A stretch of DNA of 64,000 bases from Streptomyces olivaceoviridis (GCF_014650115.1 NZ_BMUI01000016.1:62001-126000), one strand, 5' to 3'. Shown: positions 26,303 to 35,810, numbered from the stretch's first letter. Numbers and translations: made by a program. Notes: generated by a model not told the origin, from the sequence alone.

Positions 26303-27358
26303 GTGCGCCGGGTAGCCAAGCTTTCCGCTGCGTGTATCGCCTCCGCAGCACTCGCACTGACTGCCACTGCCTGTGGCAGTACCTCCTCCGACAACGACTC
26401 CGGCTCGCCCGCCTCGGGTGACGGCAAGGGCGTCAAGGTCGGTATCGCCTTCGACGTCGGCGGCCGTGGCGACCGCTCGTTCAACGACTCCGCCGCACGC
26501 GGTGCCGACAAGGCGAAGAAGGAGTTCGGCGGCGACATCAAGGAGCTGACCGCGAAGACCTCGGACACCGAGGCCGACCGCGAGCAGCGCCTGTCGGACC
26601 TGGCGGACGCGGGCTACAACCCCATCGTCGGTGTGGGCTACGCCTACGCCGCCTCGATGACCAAGGTCGCCGCGAAGTACCCGAAGACCACCTTCGGCAT
26701 CGTCGACTCGGTGGTCAACGGCAAGAACGTCGACAGCATCACCTTCACCGAGGAGCAGGGCTCCTACCTGGCCGGTGTCGCCGCCGCGCTGAAGACCAAG
26801 ACCAAGCACGTCGGCTTCATCGGCGGCGTCGACGTCCCGCTGATCAAGAAGTTCGAGGCGGGTTACGTCCAGGGCGTCAAGGACACCGACCCGAAGATCA
26901 AGATCGACACGCAGTACCTGTCCCACGGCTCGGACACCTCCGGCTTCGCCAGCCCCGACAAGGGCAAGGAGGCCGCGCAGGGCATGCTCGACAACGGCGC
27001 GGACGTCATCTACTCGGCGGCCGGCTCCTCCGGCAACGGCGCCATCGAGGCCGTGGCCGGCAAGAAGGGCGCCTGGGCCATCGGCGTGGACTCGGACCAG
27101 TACGGCATCCCGGGTCTGGCCAAGTACAAGAACTCGATCCTGACCTCGGTCGTCAAGAACGTCGACGTCGGTGTCTACGACCTGGTCAAGTCCGTCCACG
27201 ACGGCAAGCCGCTGACCGGCACCAACACCTACTCGCTCGCCAAGGACGGCGTCTCGCTGTCCACCAGCGGTGGCTTCATCGACGACATCAAGGCCAAGCT
27301 GGACGCGGCGCAGAAGAAGATCGTCGACGGCTCGATCAAGGTCAAGACCACCCCGTGA
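26303..27358 (+). CDS. BMP-family nucleoside ABC transporter substrate-binding lipoprotein
   Basis: The GTG at 26303 follows AAGGAG. The signal peptide ends in the lipobox T-A-C (ALALTATACGSTSSDN). The mature protein is a BMP/PnrA-type binding protein: VGIAFDVGGRGDRSFNDSA is the family start, then NPIVGVGYAYAASMTKVAAK, and GADVIYSAAGSSGNGAIEA further on. Characterised PnrA/BmpA-like proteins bind purine nucleosides. The protein is 351 residues, standard length. ATPase, two permeases, cytidine deaminase and thymidine phosphorylase follow on the same strand, which supports nucleoside import. Its Lys-rich codons differ little from the neighbours. Confidence 0.9.
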   Translation: MRRVAKLSAACIASAALALTATACGSTSSDNDSGSPASGDGKGVKVGIAFDVGGRGDRSFNDSAARGADKAKKEFGGDIKELTAKTSDTEADREQRLSDLADAGYNPIVGVGYAYAASMTKVAAKYPKTTFGIVDSVVNGKNVDSITFTEEQGSYLAGVAAALKTKTKHVGFIGGVDVPLIKKFEAGYVQGVKDTDPKIKIDTQYLSHGSDTSGFASPDKGKEAAQGMLDNGADVIYSAAGSSGNGAIEAVAGKKGAWAIGVDSDQYGIPGLAKYKNSILTSVVKNVDVGVYDLVKSVHDGKPLTGTNTYSLAKDGVSLSTSGGFIDDIKAKLDAAQKKIVDGSIKVKTTP

Positions 27359-27381
27359 CCTGACGGGTCCCGTCGGACCCC

Positions 27382-27421
27382 GGCTCGGCGGGGGCGCCCT
27401 TGGGAGCTCCCCCGCCGAGCC
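27382..27421. terminator. Stem-loop between the binding-protein gene and the ATPase gene
   Basis: GGCTCGGCGGGGG at 27382-27394 pairs with CCCCCGCCGAGCC at 27409-27421, 13 bases with a 14-base loop. It probably makes the binding protein more abundant than the transporter core, as is usual for such operons. Confidence 0.7.
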
Positions 27422-27438
27422 ATAACAATGTGTCAACT

Positions 27439-27450
27439 CTACGCGTGTAG
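27439..27450 (+). promoter_or_regulatory. Nucleoside-regulon operator upstream of the ATPase gene
   Basis: CTACGCGTGTAG differs from the perfect palindrome CTACGCGCGTAG at one base. TAGCGT at 27466-27471 could be the -10 box of a second promoter placed after the terminator. This lets the transporter core be transcribed independently of the binding protein. Confidence 0.55.
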
Positions 27451-27523
27451 CGCGGAGTTGCCGCGCTAGCGTCGCCGACGCCTGCCCCCTCCCCGCAGCC
27501 CCTTTCCCCGAGGAGAGTGCGCC

Positions 27524-29083
27524 ATCAACGCGTCCAGCCCTCCCGCTGCCGTCGAACTGCGCGGCATCACCAAGCGTTTCCCCGGCGTCGTCGCCAACCG
27601 CGACATCGACATCACGGTCCGTACGGGCACCGTCCACGCCCTGTGCGGCGAGAACGGCGCCGGCAAGTCCACCCTCATGAAGATCCTCTACGGCATGCAG
27701 CAGCCGGACGAGGGCACCATCACCGTGGGTGGCGAACAGGTCGTCTTCCACAACCCCGGCGATGCCATCGCCCGCGGCATCGGCATGGTGCACCAGCACT
27801 TCATGCTCGCCGACAACCTCACCGTCCTGGAGAACGTCGTCCTCGGCGCGGAGAAGCTGCACGGCATCGGGGGCAAGGCACGCGCCCGGATCAAGGAGAT
27901 CTCCGACGCCTACGGCCTGGGCGTCCGGCCCGACGCCCTGGTCGAGGAACTCGGCGTCGCCGACCGCCAGCGCGTGGAGATCCTCAAGGTCCTCTACCGG
28001 GGCGCCAAGACCCTCATCCTGGACGAGCCCACGGCCGTCCTCGTGCCGCAGGAGGTCGACGCCCTCTTCGACAACCTGCGCGAACTCAAGGCCGAGGGCC
28101 TCACCGTCATCTTCATCTCGCACAAGCTGGGCGAGGTGCTCTCCGTCGCCGACGAGATCACCGTCATCCGGCGCGGCACCACCGTCGGCACCGTCGACCC
28201 GCGCGGCACCACCCCCAAGCAGCTCGCCGAGCTGATGGTCGGCAGCGAGCTGCCCACCCCGGAGACCCAGGAGTCCACGGTCACCGACGTCCCGATGCTC
28301 ACGGTGGACGGCCTGCACCTCGCGCAGACCGACCTCGACGGCATCGAGCGGATCATCCTGGACGAGATCTCCTTCACCATCCACAAGGGCGAGGTCCTCG
28401 GCATCGCCGGTGTGGAGGGCAACGGCCAGTCCGAACTGGTCGAGGCGATCATGGGCATGCGCCGGCCCGGCGCCGGCGCCGTCACCCTCGACGGCGCCGA
28501 CATCTCCGAGGCCCCGACCCGCGACCGCCGCGAGTCCGGCATCGGCTACATCCCCGAGGACCGCCACCGCCACGGCCTGCTGCTGGAAGCGCCGCTGTGG
28601 GAGAACCGCATCCTCGGCCACGTCACCGAGAAGCCCAACTCGCGCGGCGGACTGCTCGACCTCAAGGCCGCCCGCGTCGACACCCAGCGCATCGTCGAGT
28701 CCTACGACGTCCGCACCCCCGGCATCGACGTCACCGCCGCCTCCCTGTCCGGCGGCAACCAGCAGAAGCTGATCGTCGGCCGGGAGATGAGCCACAGCCC
28801 CAAGCTGCTGATCGCCGCCCACCCCACCCGCGGTGTGGACGTCGGCGCGCAGGCGGCCATCTGGGACCACATCCGCGAGGCCCGCCGCGAGGGCCTGGCC
28901 GTGCTGCTGATCTCCGCGGACCTGGACGAGCTGATCGGGCTCTCCGACACCCTGCGGGTGATGTACCGCGGCCGTCTGGTCGCCGACGCCGATCCCGCCA
29001 CGATCACCCCCGAAGAGCTGGGCTCCGCCATGACGGGTGCGGCCACCGGCCACCTGGAGCACACAGAGGACGACGCGCGATGA
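27524..29083 (+). CDS. Nucleoside ABC transporter ATP-binding protein (two ATPase domains), apparent AUC start
   Basis: The protein has two ABC domains, as in RbsA/NupA-type ATPases. The first has its Walker A (GENGAGKST) near residue 45 and Walker B (LILDEPTAVL) near 168. The second has VEGNGQSELVEAIMG in place of a canonical Walker A, the signature LSGGNQQK, and the degenerate LLIAAHPTRGVDVG. The first in-frame ATG (27677) comes after Walker A, and there is no GTG or TTG before it. The only start with a ribosome binding site (AGGAG at 27511-27515, eight bases away) is ATC at 27524. That gives 519 residues, the usual family length. The stop overlaps the next start (ATGA). Confidence 0.84.
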   Translation: MNASSPPAAVELRGITKRFPGVVANRDIDITVRTGTVHALCGENGAGKSTLMKILYGMQQPDEGTITVGGEQVVFHNPGDAIARGIGMVHQHFMLADNLTVLENVVLGAEKLHGIGGKARARIKEISDAYGLGVRPDALVEELGVADRQRVEILKVLYRGAKTLILDEPTAVLVPQEVDALFDNLRELKAEGLTVIFISHKLGEVLSVADEITVIRRGTTVGTVDPRGTTPKQLAELMVGSELPTPETQESTVTDVPMLTVDGLHLAQTDLDGIERIILDEISFTIHKGEVLGIAGVEGNGQSELVEAIMGMRRPGAGAVTLDGADISEAPTRDRRESGIGYIPEDRHRHGLLLEAPLWENRILGHVTEKPNSRGGLLDLKAARVDTQRIVESYDVRTPGIDVTAASLSGGNQQKLIVGREMSHSPKLLIAAHPTRGVDVGAQAAIWDHIREARREGLAVLLISADLDELIGLSDTLRVMYRGRLVADADPATITPEELGSAMTGAATGHLEHTEDDAR

Positions 29084-30207
29084 ACAAGCTGACCTCACGG
29101 ATCGACAAGGAGCGGCTGCTCCTCGGCGTCGCCGCGCCCCTGCTGGCGGTCGTCGCCGCGCTCGTCGTCACCACCCTGGTGATCCTCGCGACCGGCAAGA
29201 ACCCCGGTGACGCCTTCAGCGACATGGTGACCTACGGCTTCGCCAGCGACAGCCAGGTCTACATCCTGAACAAGGCGACGACGTACTACCTCGCGGGTGT
29301 CGCGGTGGCCATCGGCTTCCGCATGAACCTGTTCAACATCGGTGTCGACGGCCAGTACCGGCTCGCCGCGTTCATAGCCGCCGTCCTCGGCGGGGCGCTC
29401 ACCGTGCCCGGCTGGATCGCCATCCCGCTGATCATCCTCTGCGCCATGGCGACCGGCGCCCTGTGGGCGGCCATCGCCGGCATCCTCAAGGTGACCCGGG
29501 GCGTCAGCGAGGTCATCGCGACCATCATGCTGAACTCGATCGCCACCGCGGTCATCGCCTACCTGCTCCAGCCCGGCAAGCTCGGCCAGCTGGACCAGGC
29601 CGGCACCCTCGTCTCCACCAAGCCGCTGCCGTCGTCCTCGTACTTCTTCAGCTTCGACGCCGGCCCGGCCGGTGAGCTGTGGGGCTTCATCGTGATCGCC
29701 GTGCTCGTCGGCGTCGCGTACTGGTTCGTGCTCGGCCGCACCCGGTTCGGCTTCGACCTGCGCACCGTCGGCCAGTCCGAGACCGCCGCCGCCGCGAGCG
29801 GCGTCGGGGTGAAGAAGATGGTCGCCACCAGCATGATCATCTCGGGTGCGGTGGCCGGTCTGATCGGCATGCCGACCCTGCTGAACGACAGCCACCAGTT
29901 CAGCAACGACTTCCCGGCGGGCATCGGCTTCACCGGTATCGCCATCGCCCTGCTCGGCCGCAACCACCCGATCGGCATCGCGCTGGGCGCGCTGCTCTGG
30001 GGCTTCCTGGAGCGCACCACCAACCACCTGGAGTTCCAGGGCTACGACAAGGAAATCCTCGGCGTCATCCAGGGCGTCATCGTGCTGTGCGTCGTCATCG
30101 CCTACGAGGTCGTACGCCGCTACGGCCTGAAGCGCCAGCAGCAGCGCGTCGGCGCCGAACTCGCCGCCCAGGCCGCCGCCCCGACGAAGAAGCAGGAGGT
30201 GGCGTGA
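29080..30207 (+). CDS. Nucleoside ABC transporter permease (BPD_transp_2 type), first
   Basis: The ATG at 29080 overlaps the ATPase stop by four bases. The 375-residue protein has about nine membrane helices and the RbsC/NupB-type permease core: AIGFRMNLFNIGVDGQYRLA, then GVSEVIATIMLNSIATAV, and the coupling region VGQSETAAAASGVGVKKMV. GFTGIAIALLGRNHPIGI closes the domain. It should form the channel with the permease encoded next. The basic tail ends in KKQEVA. Its stop overlaps the start of the next gene by one base. Confidence 0.88.
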   Translation: MNKLTSRIDKERLLLGVAAPLLAVVAALVVTTLVILATGKNPGDAFSDMVTYGFASDSQVYILNKATTYYLAGVAVAIGFRMNLFNIGVDGQYRLAAFIAAVLGGALTVPGWIAIPLIILCAMATGALWAAIAGILKVTRGVSEVIATIMLNSIATAVIAYLLQPGKLGQLDQAGTLVSTKPLPSSSYFFSFDAGPAGELWGFIVIAVLVGVAYWFVLGRTRFGFDLRTVGQSETAAAASGVGVKKMVATSMIISGAVAGLIGMPTLLNDSHQFSNDFPAGIGFTGIAIALLGRNHPIGIALGALLWGFLERTTNHLEFQGYDKEILGVIQGVIVLCVVIAYEVVRRYGLKRQQQRVGAELAAQAAAPTKKQEVA

Positions 30208-31493
30208 TGACTGCCACGATGACCGACGCGCCGCCGCCGGCGGCTCCCAAGGCGGCGGGCGCGCCGCAGCGCTCCGGCCGCTCCCTCGGCCTGACCCTCA
30301 TGATCGTCGCGGGCGCCCTGCTGCTCCTGGCCGCCGTCCGCGTGATCACCGGCGCCAACCAGCTCGACTCCGCGGGCCAGGTCGGCGCCGCCCTCGGCCT
30401 CGCCGTACCGATCGGACTCGCCGGACTCGCCGGCCTGTGGTCGGAGCGGGCCGGCGTGGTCAACATCGGCCTGGAAGGCATGATGATCCTCGGCACCTTC
30501 GGCGCCGGCTGGATCGGCTGGCAGTCCAGCCCCTGGCTCGGCCTGCTGTGCGGCATCGCCTTCGGTGTCCTCGGCGGCCTGGTGCACGCCGTCGCCACCG
30601 TCACCTTCGGCGTCGACCACATCGTCTCCGGTGTCGCCGTCAACCTGCTCGCGCTCGGCGCCACCCAGTACCTGGCCAAGCTGTTCTTCGCCGACGGCAA
30701 GGCCGCCGAGGCGGGCGGCAACCCCAAGCAGTCCCCGCCCGCGGACACGCTGCCCGACGTCACCGTCCCCGGCCTCTCGGACGGCCTCGCGTCGATCGAG
30801 AAGCACCACTGGTTCCTGGTCTCCGACCTCGCCGGCATCATCGGCGGTCTGATCACCAACCTGTCCGTGGTGACGATCATCGCCGTGCTGCTGTTCGTGG
30901 GCAGCTGGTGGCTGCTGTGGCGCACCCCGTTCGGGCTGCGGCTGCGCTCCTGCGGTGAGAACCCGATCGCCGCCGAGTCCCTCGGTGTCAACGTCTACCA
31001 GTACAAGTACGCGGCCGTGGCCGTCTCCGGCGGCCTCGCCGGCCTCGGCGGCGCCTTCCTCGCGCTGGTCACCTCGCACACCTACCTGGAGGGCCAGACC
31101 GGAGGCCGCGGCTACATCGGTCTCGCCGCCATGATCTTCGGCAACTGGCGCCCCGGCGGCCTCGCCATGGGCGCGGGCCTGTTCGGCTACTCCGACGCGC
31201 TCCAGCTCCGCAACGGCGGCGTGACCGTCCACGCCCTGCTCCTGCTGCTGGTCGTCCTGCTCGCGCTGCTGGCCGGCTGGAAGCTCTACAAGAAGGCCCT
31301 GGTGCAGGGCGTGGTCAGCGCCGTCATGGCCGCGCTGGTCCTCGTCTGGTACCTGCTCACCGACGAGGTCCCCAGCGACTTCGTCGGCGCCACCCCGTAC
31401 GTCGTCACGCTGCTGGTGCTGTCGCTGTCCGCGCAGCGCCTGCGGATGCCGAAGGCGGACGGCATGCGCTACCGGAAGGGGCAGGGCAAGTGA
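30207..31493 (+). CDS. Nucleoside ABC transporter permease (BPD_transp_2 type), second
   Basis: The ATG at 30207 shares its A with the preceding stop (TGATG). After a 40-residue Pro/Ala-rich cytoplasmic tail come about nine membrane segments with GLWSERAGVVNIGLEGMMIL, the permease signature, and later GENPIAAESLGVNVYQYKYA, the coupling helix region. At 428 residues it is longer than the first permease because of the tail and a periplasmic insert around residues 160-195. The stop overlaps the cytidine deaminase start (GTGA), so the transport and catabolic genes are one coupled unit. Confidence 0.88.
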   Translation: MTATMTDAPPPAAPKAAGAPQRSGRSLGLTLMIVAGALLLLAAVRVITGANQLDSAGQVGAALGLAVPIGLAGLAGLWSERAGVVNIGLEGMMILGTFGAGWIGWQSSPWLGLLCGIAFGVLGGLVHAVATVTFGVDHIVSGVAVNLLALGATQYLAKLFFADGKAAEAGGNPKQSPPADTLPDVTVPGLSDGLASIEKHHWFLVSDLAGIIGGLITNLSVVTIIAVLLFVGSWWLLWRTPFGLRLRSCGENPIAAESLGVNVYQYKYAAVAVSGGLAGLGGAFLALVTSHTYLEGQTGGRGYIGLAAMIFGNWRPGGLAMGAGLFGYSDALQLRNGGVTVHALLLLLVVLLALLAGWKLYKKALVQGVVSAVMAALVLVWYLLTDEVPSDFVGATPYVVTLLVLSLSAQRLRMPKADGMRYRKGQGK

Positions 31494-31894
31494 CCGGGCG
31501 AGCCGCCGACTTCGACTGGGAGGCCCTGCGCGCCGAGGCGCGGGAGGCCATGACCCACGCCTACGCCCCCTACTCCGGCTACCCGGTCGGGGTCGCGGCC
31601 CTGGTCGACGACGGCCGCACGGTCACCGGCTGCAACGTCGAGAACGCCTCCTACGGCCTCGGCCTGTGCGCCGAGTGCGGCCTGGTCTCCCAGCTCCAGC
31701 GCACGGGCGGTGGCCGGCTGACGCACTTCACGTGTGTCGACGGCACCGGCGCCCTGCTGGTCCCGTGCGGTCGCTGCCGCCAGCTGCTCTACGAGTTCGG
31801 CGGACCGGACCTGCTGCTGGACACCCCGGCGGGCGTCCTCCCGCTCTCCGAGATGCTGCCCCAGGCCTTCGGCCCGGACCATCTCACCCAGTAA
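31490..31894 (+). CDS. cdd: Cytidine deaminase
   Basis: The GTG at 31490 overlaps the permease stop. The 134-residue length is that of the homotetrameric, zinc-dependent type. AYAPYSGYPVGVAALVDDG and GCNVENASYGLGLCAECG bind substrate. The zinc ligands are Cys60, Cys93 and Cys96 (CAEC and PCGRC), and Glu62 is the proton shuttle. It deaminates cytidine and deoxycytidine to uridine and deoxyuridine in the cytoplasm. The coupled transporter genes upstream and deoA downstream place it in pyrimidine nucleoside catabolism. Confidence 0.93.
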   Translation: MTGRAADFDWEALRAEAREAMTHAYAPYSGYPVGVAALVDDGRTVTGCNVENASYGLGLCAECGLVSQLQRTGGGRLTHFTCVDGTGALLVPCGRCRQLLYEFGGPDLLLDTPAGVLPLSEMLPQAFGPDHLTQ

Positions 31895-31902
31895 TGCCGT
31901 AC

Positions 31903-31931
31903 GGCCCCCCTGCCCCGCTCGCAGGGGGGCC
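31903..31931. terminator. Stem-loop between cdd and deoA
   Basis: GGCCCCCCTGC at 31903-31913 pairs with GCAGGGGGGCC at 31921-31931 around a seven-base loop. It may attenuate transcription into deoA or stabilise the upstream mRNA. Confidence 0.55.
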
Positions 31932-31968
31932 GCACACTTCGCACCTCCCGGAAGGAACCACCCCCGCC

Positions 31969-33252
31969 ATGGCCATGGACGCCATCTCCGTCATCCGCAC
32001 CAAGCGGGACCGCGGTGAGCTGACCGACGAGCAGATCGACTGGGTCATCGACGCCTACACCCGGGGCGAGGTCGCCGACGAGCAGATGTCCGCGCTCGCC
32101 ATGGCGATCCTGCTGAACGGCATGAACCGCCGCGAGATCGCCCGCTGGACCGCGGCCATGATCGCCTCCGGCGAGCGCATGGACTTCTCCTCGCTGTCCC
32201 GCCCGACGGCCGACAAGCACTCCACGGGCGGCGTCGGCGACAAGATCACCCTCCCGCTGGCCCCGCTCGTCGCCGCCTGCGGCGCGGCCGTCCCGCAGCT
32301 CTCCGGCCGGGGCCTCGGCCACACCGGCGGCACCCTGGACAAGCTGGAGTCGATCCCCGGCTGGCGCGCGCTGCTCTCCAACGAGGAGATGCTGAACGTC
32401 CTGGACACCACGGGCGCGGTGATCTGCGCGGCGGGCGACGGCCTGGCCCCCGCCGACAAGAAGCTCTACGCCCTGCGCGACGTCACCGGCACGGTCGAGG
32501 CGATCCCCCTGATCGCCTCCTCGATCATGTCGAAGAAGATCGCCGAGGGCACCGGCTCCCTGGTGCTGGACGTGAAGGTGGGCACCGGCGCCTTCATGAA
32601 GACGATCGAGGACGCCCGCGAGCTGGCCTCCACGATGGTCGGCCTCGGCACCGACCACGGCGTGAAGACGGTCGCGCTGCTGACGGACATGTCCACCCCG
32701 CTCGGCCTCACGGCGGGCAACGCCCTGGAGGTCCGCGAATCGGTCGAGGTCCTGGCGGGCGGCGGCCCCGCGGACGTCGTGGAACTGACCATCGCCCTGG
32801 CCCGCGAGATGCTCGACGCGGCGGGCATCAAGGACGCCGACCCCGCGAAGGCCCTCGCGGACGGCTCGGCGATGGACGTCTGGCGCCGGATGATCGCGGC
32901 GCAGGGCGGCGACCCGGACGCGCCGCTGCCCACCGCGAAGGAGCAGCACGTCGTCAAGGCCCCGGCCTCCGGCGTCCTGACCCGCCTCGACGCGTACGAC
33001 ATCGGGGTCGGCGCCTGGCGCCTCGGCGCCGGCCGGGCCCGCAAGGAGGACCCGGTGCAGGCGGGCGCGGGCATCGAGCTGCACGCCAAGCCGGGCGACA
33101 CGGTGACGGAGGGCCAGCCCCTGCTGACCTTGCACACCGACACCCCGGAGCGCTTCGAGTACGCGCTCCAGGCGGTGGCGGGCTCCTACGACATCGCGGC
33201 CCCGGGCACGGCCTTCCAGGCCACGCCGGTGGTGCGGGAACGTATCGCCTGA
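31969..33252 (+). CDS. deoA: Thymidine phosphorylase (pyrimidine-nucleoside phosphorylase)
   Basis: The ATG at 31969 follows GGAAGGAAC; a second ATG two codons later is possible. The 427 residues show the family features: a helical N-terminal domain (ALAMAILLNGMNRREIARWT), the phosphate-binding KHSTGGVGDKITLPLAPLVA, and SGRGLGHTGGTLDKLESIPG, the thymidine phosphorylase signature region. SSIMSKKIAEGTGSLVLDVK lines the active site. A C-terminal domain follows from about residue 345. It splits thymidine or deoxyuridine to base plus deoxyribose-1-phosphate. Last gene of the transporter-cdd-deoA unit. Confidence 0.93.
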   Translation: MAMDAISVIRTKRDRGELTDEQIDWVIDAYTRGEVADEQMSALAMAILLNGMNRREIARWTAAMIASGERMDFSSLSRPTADKHSTGGVGDKITLPLAPLVAACGAAVPQLSGRGLGHTGGTLDKLESIPGWRALLSNEEMLNVLDTTGAVICAAGDGLAPADKKLYALRDVTGTVEAIPLIASSIMSKKIAEGTGSLVLDVKVGTGAFMKTIEDARELASTMVGLGTDHGVKTVALLTDMSTPLGLTAGNALEVRESVEVLAGGGPADVVELTIALAREMLDAAGIKDADPAKALADGSAMDVWRRMIAAQGGDPDAPLPTAKEQHVVKAPASGVLTRLDAYDIGVGAWRLGAGRARKEDPVQAGAGIELHAKPGDTVTEGQPLLTLHTDTPERFEYALQAVAGSYDIAAPGTAFQATPVVRERIA

Positions 33253-33298
33253 CCTGCGCCCGCGGCCGTGGGCCGTTGATGTCACGTCCCTTTCGGGT

Positions 33299-33332
33299 GA
33301 ACGGGACCGGTGGACCTCCGCCGGTCCCGTTC
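33299..33332. terminator. Stem-loop terminator after deoA
   Basis: Perfect 12-base arms at 33299-33310 and 33321-33332 with a 10-base loop. It ends the nucleoside unit 40 bases before the group II intron. Confidence 0.72.
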
Positions 33333-34025
33333 GGCATGCTGGGATCGGCGACGCACCGATAGGAGACCGCCAGTGCGACAGGAAGTCGCTCCACCCAAGT
33401 GGATGACCCGCAGGAGGGAAGAAGGTCATGAGCAGGTCATCCCGGACCAGTGTCCAAGGTCCGTCCCCACTTCCGCATGCGTCGCTGGCAACGGCGGGGT
33501 GTGAAGCCGGAAGCGCAAGCCCAAGAGCGGCACGACCATCGGGCCGCAACAGGCGAGGGGAAGGCCGGACGGGCTAATGCAAATGAACCCTTGACGAAAT
33601 CTCGTAACTCCTGTGCCGCGTCGATGGTGAGCTGTCGGCGGCAGACAGGCCCTGGCGCGGAAGAGCGCACGACGACCCCAGAGGATTGGCGCCGAAGGGG
33701 GAGGACACCGTCGGGCCCGGGATTAAGAGGGAGCCCACCCCGGCCGCATCTTGTGTGAGCGGAACGTGGAAACCCCGTTGGAGTCCGGGAGCGATCCCGG
33801 TAAGCCGGAGGTAACGAAGGACCAAGCCTCCAGCGGGACAGGATGATCCGAGAAGCAAACGCCGATAGGGCGAAAGTCCAGGGGAAAGGGACGTGGATTC
33901 CTCTACCGCGTCACATAACTCGTCGGATACGGGGGGGCGATGCCCCGGCCCGAAAGGGAGCCCACGCGGATCAGGTAGGCCCGTGAAGAAGAACTGCGAA
34001 GAACCCCGAACCGAGGGCAAGTTGG

Positions 34026-35810
34026 ATGCCGAAGGCAGGTGTGGCAGCGACGCCTGTGGCGGCGATGCCTCCTACGACGGCGAACGGACCGGAGGACTAC
34101 GCCCAAACCTGGCACAGCATCGACTGGGCCAAGGCGGAAGCGTCGGTACGGAGACTGAGGCAGCGCATCTTCACAGCCACGCAGGAAGGGGACCTGAAGA
34201 AGGTCCGCAACTTGCAGAAGCTGATGTTGCGATCCCACTCGAACACGCTCGTGAGCGTGAAGCGGGTGACGCAGCAGAGCACAGGCCGTCGGACAGCAGG
34301 GATTGACCAAGAACGTGCGCTCACTCGGAGCGCGCGTGGGCGACTGGCCGCTGAGATCGCAGCGGAGCGTTGTCCTGGAAAGCCCCTGCCCGTCCGGCGC
34401 GTGTACATTCCCAAAGCCAACGGAAAGCAGCGCCCCTTGGGTATTCCAGTCATCCGTGACCGAGTCCGCCAGGCCCGCGTCAAGAATGCACTGGAACCCG
34501 AGTGGGAAGCCCGGTTCGAGCAACGAAGCTACGGCTTTCGCCCCGGCCGGGGCTGTCATGACGCGATCGGCGCCATCTTCAATATCGCGGGCCAGAGACG
34601 GGCCAAGCGGCTATGGGTGCTCGATGCTGATCTGACAGCGGCGTTCGACCGTATTTCGCACGACCACCTGATGACCCTCATCGGTAACTTCCCGGCACGG
34701 GAAGCGATCCGGGGGTGGCTCAAGGCGGGAGTGATGGACTGCGGACGAATCTCGCCCACCGATGAGGGGACCCCTCAGGGGGGTGTGATCAGCCCCCTGC
34801 TGCTCAACGTGGCCTTGCACGGCGTGGAGACGGCGGCCGGGCATCTCACGGAGGGACGTTCCCACAAGTCCCGACGAGATACTCCGGTCCTGGTCCGGTA
34901 CGCGGATGACTTCGCGGTGTTCTGCCACAGCGAAGACGAAGCACACCGGGTCAAGGAGCAACTGGCTGTCTGGATGACTCCGCGCGGGGTCGCCTTCAAC
35001 GAGGAGAAGACGTCGGTCCTCCACCTTGAAGAAGGCTTCGACTTCCTCGGGTTCAACATCCGGCGATACAGCGGGACTCTGCTGATCAAGCCGAGTAAGG
35101 CGGCTGTGAAGAGGGTCCGGGAACGGCTCCGCAGTGAAGTGATCGGCCTGAGAGGGGCGAACGCTGCGGCTGTGGTGAGGAAGCTCGACCCGATCATCAA
35201 GGGCTGGGCCACCTACTACCGGACGGTGGTGTCCAAGGAGACCTTCAAGTCCCTGGACTTCTACGTGTGGACGCTCACGCAGAAGTGGGTCAAGCACTCC
35301 CACCCGAACAAGCCGAAGAGCTGGCGCCTGGCCAAGCACTACGGCGTTTTCAACTCGACCCGGAAGGACCAGTGGGTATTCGGTGACCGGGACACCGGCA
35401 CCTATCTCTACAAGTTCAACTGGACCAGAATCGTCCGGCACGTGATCGTCAAGGAGGGCAACTCCCCTGACGACCCCTCGCTGGCCGACTACTGGGTGAG
35501 CCGTCGACGCAAGAGGATGCCCGGGACCGCCGACAGGTGGACCATCACCCTCGCATCCCGCCAGAAGGGGATCTGTCCGTTGTGCAAACAGCCATTGATC
35601 CCCGATGCCGAGTACACACCGGACAACCCCCGCGAGTGGGCCGCGTGGTTCTCGGCATCGATGAAGCCGCTGCATAAGCACCACTTCATCTATCGGCGCG
35701 ACGGCGGCACGGACGAGCGGACGAACCTTCGCCTCGTACACGCTGACTGCCATCGCCAGCACCATGCCGGCGATCACAGAAGGGCCAAGCAAGATGACCG
35801 ACCCGCGTGA
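34026..35810 (+). CDS. ltrA: Group II intron reverse transcriptase/maturase with HNH endonuclease
   Basis: The 594-residue protein has an RT domain with VYIPKANGKQRPLGIPVIRD, RSYGFRPGRGCHDAI, GTPQGGVISPLLLNV and the catalytic YADD at residues 292-295. The maturase (X/GIIM) domain follows with KLDPIIKGWATYYRTVVS. The C-terminal HNH endonuclease (about 510-585) has the zinc-binding CPLC, HKHHFIYRRDGG and a final CHRQHH. All catalytic motifs look intact, so it should splice and mobilise its intron by retrohoming. Codon use is less GC-extreme than the host genes, fitting horizontal origin. The ATG at 34026 is the natural family start. Confidence 0.93.
   Translation: MPKAGVAATPVAAMPPTTANGPEDYAQTWHSIDWAKAEASVRRLRQRIFTATQEGDLKKVRNLQKLMLRSHSNTLVSVKRVTQQSTGRRTAGIDQERALTRSARGRLAAEIAAERCPGKPLPVRRVYIPKANGKQRPLGIPVIRDRVRQARVKNALEPEWEARFEQRSYGFRPGRGCHDAIGAIFNIAGQRRAKRLWVLDADLTAAFDRISHDHLMTLIGNFPAREAIRGWLKAGVMDCGRISPTDEGTPQGGVISPLLLNVALHGVETAAGHLTEGRSHKSRRDTPVLVRYADDFAVFCHSEDEAHRVKEQLAVWMTPRGVAFNEEKTSVLHLEEGFDFLGFNIRRYSGTLLIKPSKAAVKRVRERLRSEVIGLRGANAAAVVRKLDPIIKGWATYYRTVVSKETFKSLDFYVWTLTQKWVKHSHPNKPKSWRLAKHYGVFNSTRKDQWVFGDRDTGTYLYKFNWTRIVRHVIVKEGNSPDDPSLADYWVSRRRKRMPGTADRWTITLASRQKGICPLCKQPLIPDAEYTPDNPREWAAWFSASMKPLHKHHFIYRRDGGTDERTNLRLVHADCHRQHHAGDHRRAKQDDRPA

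Noticed and set aside
33299..33372. Intron as group IIC inserted after a terminator hairpin
   Set aside because: The deoA hairpin ends 40 bases before the insertion point, too far for the usual IIC rule, and the 3' end and domain V look like the IIB-type class.
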